Shown: in pieces, positions 24,858-36,184 of the stretch
Numbering within the stretch: the stretch's first letter is position 1
How the letters are laid out: every line of letters starts with the position of its first letter
NCBI GenBank assembly: GCA_023079485.1
Contig: CM041115.1
Location: forward strand, 29,378,826 to 29,442,825
Reading direction: 5' to 3'
DNA from: Archilochus colubris
Taxonomy: Eukaryota; Chordata; Aves; Apodiformes; Trochilidae
Length of the DNA stretch: 64,000 bases
Made by a program: the position numbers and the translations under genes
Notes under the pieces: model-generated
Database searches by the model: none
The model's input: the letters and a program-made list of their open reading frames with translations, nothing else
Told to the model about the DNA's origin: nothing

Positions 24858-25610
24858 TGTCCTGGTTTGGGCCAGGATAAAGGTAATTTTCTGTCTTGTA
24901 AATTTCCTTTCATCTAAGTTTCTTGTAAGTAGCTGCACTTGCTGAAATTAACAGCAAGTTTCTCAGCCAGTGATAACTGATAACTTTTAAGACTGATAAC
25001 TCTCAATGTTTATAGTTACTGCTACAGAATGTTATGCAGAACCAAGGACACTGCTCGGTTCTGAGGAGCATCTTGCCCTCCAGAAGGAGAAAAGGAACCC
25101 TCCCTTTAGGGAGGAATGGACAAGATAAATGACCAAAACTGACCAGACAGAGTATTCCATCTCATAATTGGTATAAATTTGAGAGATCATAAGGGTCAAA
25201 CCTCTTCTTCCTTCTTCACCTGTCCATGTTTGCTTCAGCATCCTGGGAGGTTTCCATCCATTCATCTGCCTGTGGTCCTGATCCATGCCAGCCCATATCT
25301 GTGTGTTCCTGCCTCCAGTTCCCGACTGCTGCTGACTCCAGGAGTCCAGCCTGGACTTTTCCAGGACTGCCCAGCAACCTCATTGGTGAGGTGAGAATTA
25401 CAGGGGGAAAGAGAGGAGGAACATGGTATCAATTTTCCTATATATTTGTATATATTTAGTAATTTATCCTTTTAATCATTACTGTTTCATTAAAGCTGTG
25501 TGGTTTAGTTTCCAACCCATAAGTCTCTCTTCTTTCTTTATCAGGGTGGGAGATTAATAAAGATCATCTGTCATTTGGTTTAATTGCCAGGCCAGTGTTA
25601 AACCGTGACA
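24858..25610 (+). mobile_element. solo LTR of an avian ERV with 5-bp duplication ACTTT
   Basis: Clean structure: it begins TGTCCTGGTTTGGGCCAGG, ends AAACCGTGACA, and is flanked by identical ACTTT at 24853-24857 and 25611-25615. Within it a TATA box (TATAAAT at about 25172) and a polyadenylation signal ATTAAA (25489-25494) are in the right order, placing U3 on the left and U5 on the right. Length is 753 bp, typical for avian ERVL LTRs, and a 5-bp duplication agrees with that class. No internal retroviral sequence adjoins, so LTR-LTR recombination has removed the provirus. The first 40 bp recur at 49272. Small frames in 25032-25459 are inside the LTR. Confidence 0.9.
25172..25178 (+). promoter_or_regulatory. 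LTR TATA box
   Basis: TATAAAT in the middle of the solo LTR, about 315 bp upstream of its ATTAAA signal. Transcription would be expected to start about 25-30 bp further right. There is no evidence of present activity. Confidence 0.5.
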
Positions 25611-25615
25611 ACTTT

Positions 25616-28600
25616 ATGAAGGCACACCAGGAAGAAAAATTTTCTGGTATATTGTCACCTAACATTCAGAACCACTAATCACCCAAAAGTGTGGGAGAAT
25701 ACATGGAGTAAAGAAATAAAAATGGATAGTAACTGCAAAGTAGAGAAGGTCTATTTTTTTCTTGAGTGCATTTGCATCCTACCCTGAAGTATCAAATTCT
25801 AAAGTTATGTTCAATGTCAGTCAGCAGATCTAAGTTAGTTCCTGTTTTGAACATAATGAGGATAAGTGTGTACTTGGACTCACTGAGTCCATGTTGTCCC
25901 TTTTGTCAGGTGTTACGTATTTTTCTATTAGGTGATGGATTAGGCACATTAAGATTCTGGCTTTAAGCAAAAGCTTTTTCCTGTTTATGCTTACAAAAGA
26001 AACATCAATCACGCTCACCCAACAGCTCTGTAACTTATTCTCATGTCTCACTAGCTTAGCACAAATTATGTTTTTTGTAGAGAAGGGTATATTCCCAGTA
26101 GTGTCTTCCTATCACTGTAGTTTTTCCTGACTAATTCGGAAAATCTCACTGCATGTATTCAGCTTGATCATGCAATGGGGAAAGATAATTTTAGCAGCAT
26201 CTGTTATTCGAAAATCTGTAATTATTTCTTTGCTGAATGACAATTTTACTTGACTTTCATGTGTCTAAAATGAAATCAAAGTTAAGTGTAATGAAAAGTA
26301 ACACAGGAGCAGACGGTCAGTATAGGATGACCAACAATCATAGTTCATAATATTTTTATTTTGGGGGTCTTAGTATTCATATAGTATTAAAAACTATTTT
26401 TATGATGATCATCTTACCAAAAAAAAAAAAAAAAAAAAAAATCCACAAACTCCTTTTTGTAGTGGAGAAGAGAAAAAGAACTGAAAGACTGAAACAATCT
26501 TATCTCTAGAAATACAGATCAAAGCTAAAATCTGTGGGTTTTTTGCTTTTTTTTCTTTTAAACTGAGAAGATATTACTCATGATGCTTGAAAATAAGCTA
26601 ATAAAGTTGGTGAGAACTCTGAGGATTTGTGAGCATCCTTTGGAAGGTGTATAAGTTTTTTTCACGAACATAGTTATTTTACACAGAGAAATTACATCCG
26701 TGATTGTGCAGCTCTGCAAAAAGCTATGTCTGCTGGTCTGTGCTCATCTAATAAACCGTAAGATTGTTCTTCATTTTATTTTTGTCACTAGACCAGATAG
26801 TTAGTCTCCTTGATTTTCTCCCTTAGTTTATAGTTTACTCAGGAATTGTGTTAGTGTCAAGATAATGTCAACAAGTCCATTAAATAGAGTAATTAAGTTA
26901 ATAGGGCTCTGACACATTGTTCAAAATTTTACTGCTAATGAAAAAACACTAACAGGCCTCTCAATTATGTACAAATCCCGAAGACTGAATGCAAAGAGTT
27001 GCAGCTACAGTGGTAGAAAGTGTGTAAGAAAGCTGCAGAGGAAAGGTACCATGTGATCAGACATTCTGTATATCTATATTTTTTTGTTTATGAAATGAAA
27101 ATTTATTCATGTTTTAATCATATCTCAGCCCACAAGGGGTTTGGGAAACAGCGATTTTTGGTATCATCTGACTATTCTTCACAGAAGTAGCTTTTTTTAA
27201 AAAACTTTTAAAATGCAAGATTTACATAAAAGCAAATAAAATGTATAAGAAAGATCTGAAAATTAAGGAGAATAAGGCAAGTAACAACTTTAAATACCTA
27301 TATATAGAGAGAGATATAATCAGGTTTGTATATGTTTTGAAATTCATTATATATTTTCAGAAGATTTTCCAAATTTTTAGTACACTTTTCAGACAAAAAT
27401 ATTTCAATATTTACTCATTAGTTCTCCAGTTTATCTGTATCTCTGTAATCTGCAGCACCAAGCATGGTTAAGAGAGCTTTTCAACACTTGGCATTCTATT
27501 TTAAAATGGTTGCTAGAACTTGAATGAACGAATCACATAGTAATGACAATAGTGCAAAAGCCAGCCATGCCATGCACATACTGTTGAATCTAGCATTCTT
27601 TCAAGGTTTTAAACTAAGAAATACCTTCTGTGGATGTTCTATGTTCAAGTTATCTGAATTGATTTGGGTTATGAACTCTGTCAATGAGTATTCATGCTTG
27701 CTATGTTACTCATGCAGAAACAATTTGTGGGTATCGTGTTTGTAAAAGACCATTATTTGGCATCGTGGTGATTTACAATTGAGGCATTCACAATTCTGGA
27801 GACAAATGAGAAGACAGAAGGATGGAAAGTTAGTGTGAGACTAGATTCTAACAATTTATTACTTTCCAAGTCCTGTTGTGAATGAAATTAAAAAGATTTT
27901 TTTTTTTTTTTTATAAAACAGAACACTCTAGAAATCAGTAATCATTATGTCTAAAAAAGACATAATTTTTTTTGGCTACAGGATGACCAAACTGTTTTTA
28001 GAGTGTGTCACTAGACACACACTAGATTTGTCACTAGAAGATGGCACATAGATGTGTACTGCTTTTAAATATTGAAAAAAATAGATACATCTGCTTGGAG
28101 TTTCAGAAGTTAAATTGACTTCAGAACTCTAAACTGGAGGTTATAAAACTGAATTCTGAATCAATATTAAGACAATATAATTTACTGAGTATAAATTGAC
28201 AAGATAGGCAGTATATGTCCTTTTTTGTATCAAACCATTTTTAAACATATGTGTTCATAGAGTTATATATGAATTATATCTTCTCAAACCTGACTAGAAT
28301 GGAGCTTCAGGTAAAAATTACAGTATTATGGACATTACTGAAAGCTATGGAATTATTGCTTCACAAACTATTTAAATCTATTGCATCATTCCCTCACTGA
28401 AAAGGCAATGTCAGTATGACTTCTGTAAAAGGGACTATACCCACACTGGTAAGATTTGACACCGGTAAGACTTAACACTGCAGTCCCTGGAAACTGAGAT
28501 GCAGTTAACCTGAAGCTCAGTGAACAGTTTACACTTGTCAAGCACAGGGATCACACAATTTTATCTGATCCTGTTTAGCTGAAACTACGAAACTACCTGT

Positions 28601-31600
28601 CCGTCAAAAATTTAGCTTACTGCTGTGTTCTCATTCCTCCTATTTCCAAAACAGCTTAAAAAATAAAAAATAGATGGTGCTGACTTTTTGGTTAAGGTGA
28701 AGGTGTTTCTCAGTCAATAAACACAGCTGGAATGGTGAAAGACAGATTCTGAAATTTGACTGAGAATTTGTTAAATTCTTTTAAAATTTTAAATGTATAT
28801 AAATTATTAAACTTTTTTTTCAAAAGATAGTTGGGTATTTGAGTAACTTAGATGATCTGGATTATTTTTTTGTCACTTTGGTAATCTCTGCCCTGCAGTT
28901 TCAAATACTGTTAAGAAATATTACAATTAAGAGGCTAAAACTACGCTTCCTTTTGTGATTGTAGTTGTTCTGTTTTGTTTTCCTCCACATAACAATGATT
29001 TTTCTTTGGTTTTAGAAGTCAGTCAAATGAAAGAAGCCTAACGAGAAAGATACAACCCAAAATTTTTCTCTGTTTTACCATTATGCAATTTTTTAGGCTT
29101 GGTTAACATAACTTTAATGCATTGGATTAATCAACCTTTATACTTAAAAGTGAGTACATTTAAAAAGAAGTGCATAAGAGTTTCCTAGAATCTGGGAGAA
29201 TATTATTTCCACTCTTGAAGGAAAAAGCTTATTTGCAACATCTGTGGTGGTATTACCTGTACAAGAGTCATGGCATTATCACACTTCTTAGAGATATTCT
29301 GTGTTGAAATACATGTGTATGTGATAAGAATTAACTAGTTAGCCATAGAAATTGTAAACTAAGAGGTGGTATAATACTCACTTCTTTGGAGAGGTAAAGA
29401 TAGGAGAATTTAATAGAAAGATGCAATCATGCAACAAATGAAGATGTTAGGGACATAGTGAAGCAGATTAAGTTATTTTTCACCTGACTGATTTCTTCCT
29501 TTGAGATCAATGGAGATGTAATTAGACAACTGAAGAGCTATTGTAAGTGCTGTAGATATTTTTTTCTTAGAAGCTTCCGAAATATTCTTTCCTATCTTTG
29601 TCATGATATGTTTTTCCATTAAACCCTTGTAATCATTTGAACAGAAGGAATTAAGAAGGAGGGCTTTTGGACTCTGATGGGTGGAACGCAAAGGGTAGTG
29701 ATCTAATCCCTCCCATTTCCTGCCATAGTCTGCAAAAGATCGGAATCTCATTAGTTCCTCCCTCTTCCTTCCTCCCACTTCCTGTCCTTTATGTTTTGTT
29801 GTCAATATATTCAAGTATCAGGGTATTGCTTCCTGTGACTGTGTATATTTTTTCAATTGCTTTCTCACTTAGCTCTATATAACTTTCAAAAGGAGGCATC
29901 AGAAACTTTAACCCAATTTTGATATATACTAATAAAATTTAGTAATCTTTCTCTAGGACAGAAATTTCACTTTGACCACTTCTACAGATCATTCAGCTGC
30001 TGACAGGTATCTCTCAAGCATCTGGACAGCTTTCATCAGTTTATACTGTCCAGAAAAAAATTTCCCACAGAAAAAAAAATAAAATAAAATTTGATGCTCT
30101 CTTAGAAGTTTTCTCTCGTAAGATAATTAATTGGCTTTTCTCATAAAATAATTAATTACCTTTAGAATACGGAGCAGTACATGTGCAAAATACTAAACAT
30201 TTGTTTGAAATTTGTGATGGAAAACTAACAGTACTTCAGAGTGTCTTGACTTCAGCATTTGATTTTTAAAATGTGTTGTGTAACATTTAATTTTGAGTGA
30301 AAATAACAGTGCAATAAATTTTATTACCACGTCTTATTGGTGGGAGCATTTAATTGATACTGGTTAAGTGCTGCAGAACTCCCACAGTCTTAATAATCAG
30401 GAACAACAGATGAGCAAGCAGACTTGGAAATTATACCTAGGTTCAGATTATCTAGTATTTACCTAAAGCCATCCAGAATTACTGTGATGGAACCAAGAAT
30501 AAATGGAATAACCAGGCTTGGGTAGCTAAAGTGTATGAAACATATTCTAATTCAGCTACAGATTGGTTGAATATCTGAACATTGATATACAAAGAAAGCA
30601 GGGCCTAAGGCAAAAAAAAAAACAAGATTTAAGACAATGTAAAAATTTCCAGACATTTCTGCACAAATTGTTAACTGTTTCCTGTAGTACGTGTTTGAGT
30701 TTAAAGTTGCTTTCTGATACCAGAACAGATTCGCTGCCTCAAAAAATGAGTTACATCGGGCAAGCAATAAAGCTTTAAAACTTTCTAGTCAGGGGAGATT
30801 GCTTACTGACAACATTCATAATGTTTTTTTTCCAGAATTCTGTCAACACTGTCCATATATTCAAGTGACATTACTATCCTTTAGCTGGTTTTTAGTCTCT
30901 AAAAATATGCACATTTTTTTTTTATATTAGGGTTTTTTTCATAGTAATTTGAAAATATGTAGAACAGAGTTAGATGTTCCTACATTTTTTCACAGTCATG
31001 ACTAAGAAATACTGCTTTATTACCACATTATTTCCTTACTTTTATGCATTCTTGGAAGAACAACAAAATACAAATTTTCATGAGATATTAAAATTTATGG
31101 TCTTATTGGAATGTTACTATTTATTTTTGTTATGGAATACTTTTATAGAAGTATAATTAGAATTCTAAATGTTTGTAGAACATTTTGAATAAAAGTATAG
31201 CACAGTTTTAAGTCATCACAGAATAAAAAATTAATTTTATTTTCAAAATATAACATTTGTAATAGACAAGTTTAAGGAATTAATTTATATAGAGATGCTT
31301 TTCTTGGATTTTAATCAACTTCTGTATATTTCTTCATCATCTTTTATAAATATAATTCTGTTTTGACAGGATTCAAAACTCAATTGTATTTTCCCTTTTG
31401 ATCTGTTACTGAGAGACACTCTTCAATGTCTTCAGGCAAACAGCAGTCCTGCATACATATCAGAATTTATTAATGACTATTACTTGTGAAGTGAATAAAA
31501 TCTCTGTTTTATAAGATCATGCCTCTCCATGCATTTTAATTAGCATGTTTTCTAACTTTGATCATAACCATATTATTTTAATCTTAAAAGTAAATTTCTA

Positions 31601-32839
31601 AACTATCATTTCATCAAAGTTCTTATTGCTAAGCACATTACTATGTGTGAATGATCCAGAACAATTGATAATTCAAAATATATTCAAATTATAGGGTTGT
31701 GACAATATAATTAAGGAATAAAAAAAGGATTGCAACATCACTGAAAAAATGTAAGAAGAAGTGTGCCATCAAACACATGTTGCTTGAAAATAACTCACTA
31801 ATGAAGGCTCTATTACAAAGATAGAAACTCTTAATTTTAAATACTTCTCATTTTTCCTTATGGATTTGCTTCTTATTGAAAGGGAGGTCCTTCTTGAGCA
31901 GAAAGATGGTCATAATGTTTTGGGAATTCTGTTCTGATGAATTCAGAGGTTATTTTTATTATCATATGATTTTGTTCTGAAGAAATTCTGAGCTGAATAT
32001 GTTACTATGTGATTTCACAGGTGAAGGATGTTTGGTTGCAGTCAGTCACGTTATTTTAAAACTACTTTTTTGCCTTAGCTGAATGTTCATTGGAGAGAAC
32101 CAGAGGAAGCCACTTATAGTGGAGCAAAGAGAGTTTGAATAAGAATGCATTTATTTCAACCACTCTTTAAAAATTTAGAGAAAAAATATTGCTTGTGTTT
32201 TGATTTTCCTGTCAAAATAATATATATTCAAAGATATATTAATTAAATTTTTATGAAACTCCACAGATCTATTGATTTTTTTATTATTTAGTTTGACTAG
32301 GGCAGAGTAGCTATTATTGTTACAGAGAAAAATCAAAGAAAGATATTCCACTTGAAGGTATTAAAATCTGAGGACTATTGCATGTTCCTGTAATGGCACT
32401 GTTTTGTTTCTCAGTACTACTAAATCTCAAGAGCAGCTTCCTATGCTGCTTACCCTCTGCTATACCTCCACTGGTCTTCCAGGCGTGTATCTTGGTATCT
32501 TTATCTCATAGGTTCTAAAAGGCACTCCATATTCTCCTGGAAAAAAATCATGTCTATTTTTAGAGTTAATGGAAATAATATTTTTATTGTGAAAGCTGTG
32601 AATATGGCTTCCAGTTTTCACTAGGCTGGGTCCAAGGTAAATTATTTCTCTTTCCCCCCATTGCTAAACAGATTGTTGTACACTAAAATTGCAGGTTATT
32701 CAAACTATGACTTTGTAAATAGAGAGAAGACAACCTTAAGAAAAAAAGTAGATTATATGTGCTAACCTTTATAGACTTTTTAGTTAAGTAAAACTACCTA
32801 AAAGTAAACCATATTTCTAAAATTGTCATCCAAACCCTA
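25616..32839. other. long unique AT-rich stretch, no gene supported
   Basis: Over 7 kb without a recognisable repeat, RNA gene or convincing exon. Small homopolymers are present: A23 at 26419-26441 and a T-run at 27898-27912. Frames such as 29473-29814 (minus, 113 codons) are lysine-rich only because the DNA is AT-rich. Confidence 0.5.
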
Positions 32840-33049
32840 CCAGAGTTCAAGGGGAGCCTGTTCCAGCAATTAACCAACCTCTCAGTGAAGAATCTTTTCC
32901 ATTCTCAACTTACCCATGATGCAGCTTCATTACATTTCCTCCTTTCAAGTCAGTGGTCACCAGAGATAGGATAGCAGCACCTCTCACTCTTCTGCACCCT
33001 TTGAGAAAGTTGTAGACTGCCACGGGATTTCTCCTCAGTTTCAATGCTG
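32840..33049 (-). mobile_element. old CR1 LINE fragment (3' part), left half
   Basis: Diverged CR1 3' sequence on the minus strand: AGCCTGTTCCAGCAATTAACCA, CTCTCAGTGAAGAAT, TTTCCTCCTTTCAAGTCAGTGG, GCACCCTTTGAGAAAGTTGTAGA. It breaks off at an 11-bp A-rich tandem and is continued by 33300-33585. Confidence 0.75.
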
Positions 33050-33120
33050 AAAAAACAAAGAAAAAACAAAGAAAAAACAAAGAAAAAACAAAGAAAAAAA
33101 AAAGAGAGAGAGAAAAGAGA
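33050..33120. repeat. A-rich 11-bp tandem repeat
   Basis: Four near-identical AAAAAACAAAG units followed by A-runs and (GA)n. It lies exactly at the junction between a minus-strand CR1 and a plus-strand CR1 tail. Confidence 0.9.
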
Positions 33121-33128
33121 AAAAAAAA

Positions 33129-33298
33129 GGTGTACAACATTATTCTGGAGCTGTGTGGTCTCCTCTGGAGACATTCAAAACCTACCTGGATGTATTCCTA
33201 TGTGGCCTACATTAGATGATCCTGCTCTGACAGGGGTGTTGGAGTCAATCTTTCAAGGTTTCTTCCTCTCAGACCCTAACATTCTATGATTCTGTGAA
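33129..33298 (+). mobile_element. CR1 LINE 3' end inserted in opposite orientation
   Basis: Sense-strand CR1 3' UTR: CTCTGGAGACATTCAAAACC, TACCTGGATGTATTCCTATG, TTAGATGATCCTGC, ending CATTCTATGATTCTGTGAA. It interrupts the minus-strand CR1 whose two halves lie at 32840-33049 and 33300-33585. Confidence 0.85.
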
Positions 33299-33299
33299 A

Positions 33300-33585
33300 C
33301 CAAAGTAATCTCACCCACTCCCTTTAAGTCTTGCCCTTCAGACCTTTTCACCATCTTGGTAACTCTCTTCTGAACACTCTGATAGCCTTCTTATATTGAG
33401 GCACAAAAAACTGCACTCAGTACTTGAGGTGGGCCTGCAGGAGAGAAATGTGTAGTGGGACTCTCACCTTCTTCAGCCAGCTAGATCTGCTGTGCTTGGT
33501 ACATCTTAAGACACAGTTGGACTTTTTAGCTGCCAGAGCACATTGGTGATTCACATTCAGGTTGCTCTCCATATGAATTAAATTA
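33300..33585 (-). mobile_element. old CR1 LINE fragment, right half
   Basis: Minus-strand CR1 ORF2 end and start of the 3' UTR: TTCACCATCTTGGTAACTCT, CTTATATTGAGGCACAAAAA, CTGCACTCAGTACTTGAGGTG, and AGAGCACATTGGTGATTCACA. The minus frame 33417-33599 contains degraded residues of the QCALAAKKSNCVL-type block. It is coding in origin but has several stops. Confidence 0.8.
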
Positions 33586-33589
33586 TAAC

Positions 33590-34090
33590 CAAAGAACACA
33601 GAAATAGAAACATGTTCAAGTTTAAATTATTAAACATAATGACAGTTTAAAAATATCATAATTTACCAAAAGACTCAGGACTGTAATGGTGGAAATGTAA
33701 CTTTGATTTCTTTCTCTCCTAGACCTCAATGTATCATACACAGCTTAGGCTATTTGAGATGTCTCATGGTATGTGTTTTCTTCCATTTCAATCTTTTGAC
33801 TTATTAACATCTTGTAACAGTCATGAAGTCATATGGAGTGTGGTTGATTGATGGGTTGGGTTTTTTTGTGGTTTTGTGTGTGCGGTTTTTTATTGTTTTT
33901 ATAATTTTAGCCTTATAATCAAAGTATACAATTTATTAAACATCAGATAAAATAACTATCTAAGAGACAATTATATACAGAGTGATGCAGGTTGTATATA
34001 CTAACATTTACAGACTTTGTACTTAAGAATTTTGGACATATAGCTATAAAGCAATAGAACTGTATTAATAAGAAATACTACTTTCTTATG
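33590..34090. other. unique sequence
   Basis: Nothing recognised. The region includes a T/G-rich patch near 33855-33890. Confidence 0.5.
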
Positions 34091-34096
34091 TAGTGC

Positions 34097-34275
34097 CTGA
34101 TACATTATTAAAGAAAATAATTAGATATGGTACAACACTACCATCCAAAAAAATTCACTTTGCTGAGGAAATATATTTAGACACCTACTGGAGTGAAAAA
34201 TAGTAAGGATAGTAGTCAGTTCAGCCATCAAAGATTAGGTGAGTTCCAGAGGTCCTTTCTGCCTAAAATATATTT
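34097..34275 (+). repeat. unidentified dispersed repeat, copy 1
   Basis: 34097-34235 resembles 51383-51510: both contain TGATACAT, GTACAACACTACCATC or its near match, CACTTT-TGAGGAAATATATTTAG, and a GxAAAAATA block. The right end (34235-34275) reads GTGAGTTCCAGAGGTCCTTTC, similar to the last part of a CR1 3' UTR, so the family may be an old CR1 3' end; this is inference. Confidence 0.5.
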
Positions 34276-34842
34276 TAATCCTCCAATAAGATACGATTTC
34301 TTATACATTAAATTTTCAAGTTCTTCAAAATTACAAGTTCTGATTTGAAGGAAACTAGTGATGGAAGGATCCATGCTTTAGCTGCTACTTGCAGCTCACA
34401 AAATGTAACTCCTTTGAGAATTGTTTGGTAATGGGGTAGGTCATTGATGACTTCAGTTTTTTTACAGCATAATAGTTCTTTCACCTGAAAAAACATATCT
34501 TTTTATTACTTCCCTTCAGTGTCTCATATTTTCCTCTTCTACTCATTTTAAAACTCCTTTTTGGGCTATATACAATTCTCAAGTAAATGGTTTGGCCTTC
34601 TAGCAAATACGATCTCTCACCTGATTCTGTTTCATATGTTTAGCCTCTATGAAGATCTCAACACTGTTTTCCTAGTCAGTTTAAGCTTCATAAATAGATA
34701 TATTTTTAAAATATTTCAATTATTTTTAATGCACATTTCTCTGTGATCTTTGAGGATCATGATTCTTTTATTCAAAAACAAATCTCTAACATTTACATTT
34801 TGGTAAGAAAAGTAGCTATTGGTAGCAGCAAATGCTGAGTTT

Positions 34843-34915
34843 TGGCCCTGCTTTGAGCAAGAAGATTGGACTGCACAATCTCCCTCTCAAACTCACAAAC
34901 TGTATGAGAATAAAA
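34843..34915 (+). mobile_element. CR1 LINE 3' tail remnant
   Basis: TTTGAGCAAGAAGATTGGAC followed by CACAATCTCCCTCTCAAACTC and AACTGTATGAG fits a degraded sense CR1 terminus. It abuts a minus-strand CR1, so the two tails face each other. Confidence 0.55.
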
Positions 34916-34923
34916 TAAATAAG

Positions 34924-35593
34924 AATAGAATATTTTCAGCTGGAAGTCACCTACAATGACCATGTAGTCCTATTGCCTGACCACTTCGGAGCATCTACCA
35001 GTTCTCAAGGAAGCCTGTTTAAGTGTTTGACTACACTCTTTGTAAAGAAATATTTCCTAGTGTAAAGCCTGTATCTCCTGGGAAAAGAGTTCATCACCTT
35101 TCTCTCCACCTCCCTTCCTCAGGAAGCTGCAGAGAGCAATGAGGCCACCTTTCAGCTTCCTTCTTTCCAAACTAGACAAACCCAGAGTCATCAGCCACTT
35201 GTCACAGGATATGCCTTCCAGCCCTTCCACCAGTTTTGTTTCTCTCCCCTGGATACATTCAGGGACCTTCACATCCATCTTAAAATGTGGGTCCTGGACC
35301 TGCATACAGTGCTCAAGGTGATGCTGCACCGATGATGAATACAGTGGAATAATCCCCTCTTCTGTATGGCTGGCCATGATGATACCTCCTAGGATGTGGT
35401 TTGCCCTCATGGATGCCAGAGCACATGACTGATTCACACTGAGCCTCCTGTAAACCAGCACCCTCATATTCCTTTTTGCAGGGCTGATCTCAAGCTACTC
35501 CTTTTCCTTATACATGGATCTGGAAGTTCTCTGCTTCAAGTGTACAACCTAGTGTCTGCTCTTGTTAAATTCCAAGCCATTGCTAATTTGCCA
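34924..35593 (-). mobile_element. old CR1 LINE, 3' portion with ORF2 remnant
   Basis: Starts with the tail ATAGAATATTTTCAGCTGG, followed by the 3' UTR and ORF2 sequence. The minus frame 35057-35467 (136 codons) keeps the family order: LSVNQSCALASMRANHILGG, a Y-S-S-V-x-H-H-L-E-x-C-M-Q block, RETKLVEGLEGIS and LGLSSLERRKLKGGLIAL. Many substitutions mark it as old. To the right, the match continues to about 35593 (TTAAATTCCAAGCCATTGC) and stops at an LTR family A fragment. Confidence 0.85.
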
Positions 35594-35690
35594 TGTCATG
35601 ACCCGCAAGGTGGGTGTAGCACTGTCCTGTCTCACAAAGTGAGTACATGTCCCCAATCCAAAGTCACATCTCACAGAGGATTTACCTAGT
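35594..35690. mobile_element. LTR-like family A, copy 3 (first ~95 bp)
   Basis: TGTCATGACCCGCAAGGTGG, then CACTGTCCTGTCTCACAAAGTG and CACATCTCACAGAGG match the left ends of the repeats at 557 and 39128. Only the terminal part is present, and it begins exactly where CR1 homology stops. Confidence 0.7.
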
Positions 35691-35876
35691 CTTGTTAATA
35701 TAATTCCCTGTTAATGGGAGGATCTAGGAGATCACAACCTGAGCTCTTGATTCCTCAAGCAAACATCCTAAGGCACTAAAATCTCTTTTATATTTCCTCA
35801 GACTTCTCTTGATTATTTCACCATTGCCTACCTGAACAAGTAACGGGTCTGTTATGAGTCTTAGGGCCTGCTCTGG

Positions 35877-36180
35877 TTTGAGAGAACCAGCACAGAAAAA
35901 TCCTGCCAGGGACATCACCATCAACTGTCATCCTGTTGATATGGCCACTGTTATGAGCTGCTGCTGAGCCTATGGGAGGAGAGGATGGGTCAGGTGACCA
36001 AAATAAACCAAGCACTGTATTTCTTCCCATGGCACTTAGTAAAATATAGCTCCCAAGAGAGCCCTCTGGGGTCTTCTCTTGCTGGTGGTAGCTGGGTTAA
36101 GACCCTCCTGACAATACCACCTCCTGACACCACTACCTCTTGACAGTTCCTCCTTTTGATACCTCCTCCTCCTGACACCT
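35877..36180 (-). mobile_element. ERV LTR fragment, family B
   Basis: On the minus strand this matches the right part of the solo LTR at 53931-54553: CCATGGGAAGAAATACAGTG, TCACCTGACCCATCCTCTCC, TCCCATAGGCTCAGC, CAACAGGATGACAGTTGATGG and GGTTCTCTCAAACCAGAGCA in order. The far end (36060-36180) has CTCCTGACA-type repeats corresponding to the AGCAGGAGG portion. No flanking duplication was found. Confidence 0.7.
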
Positions 36181-36184
36181 TCTC

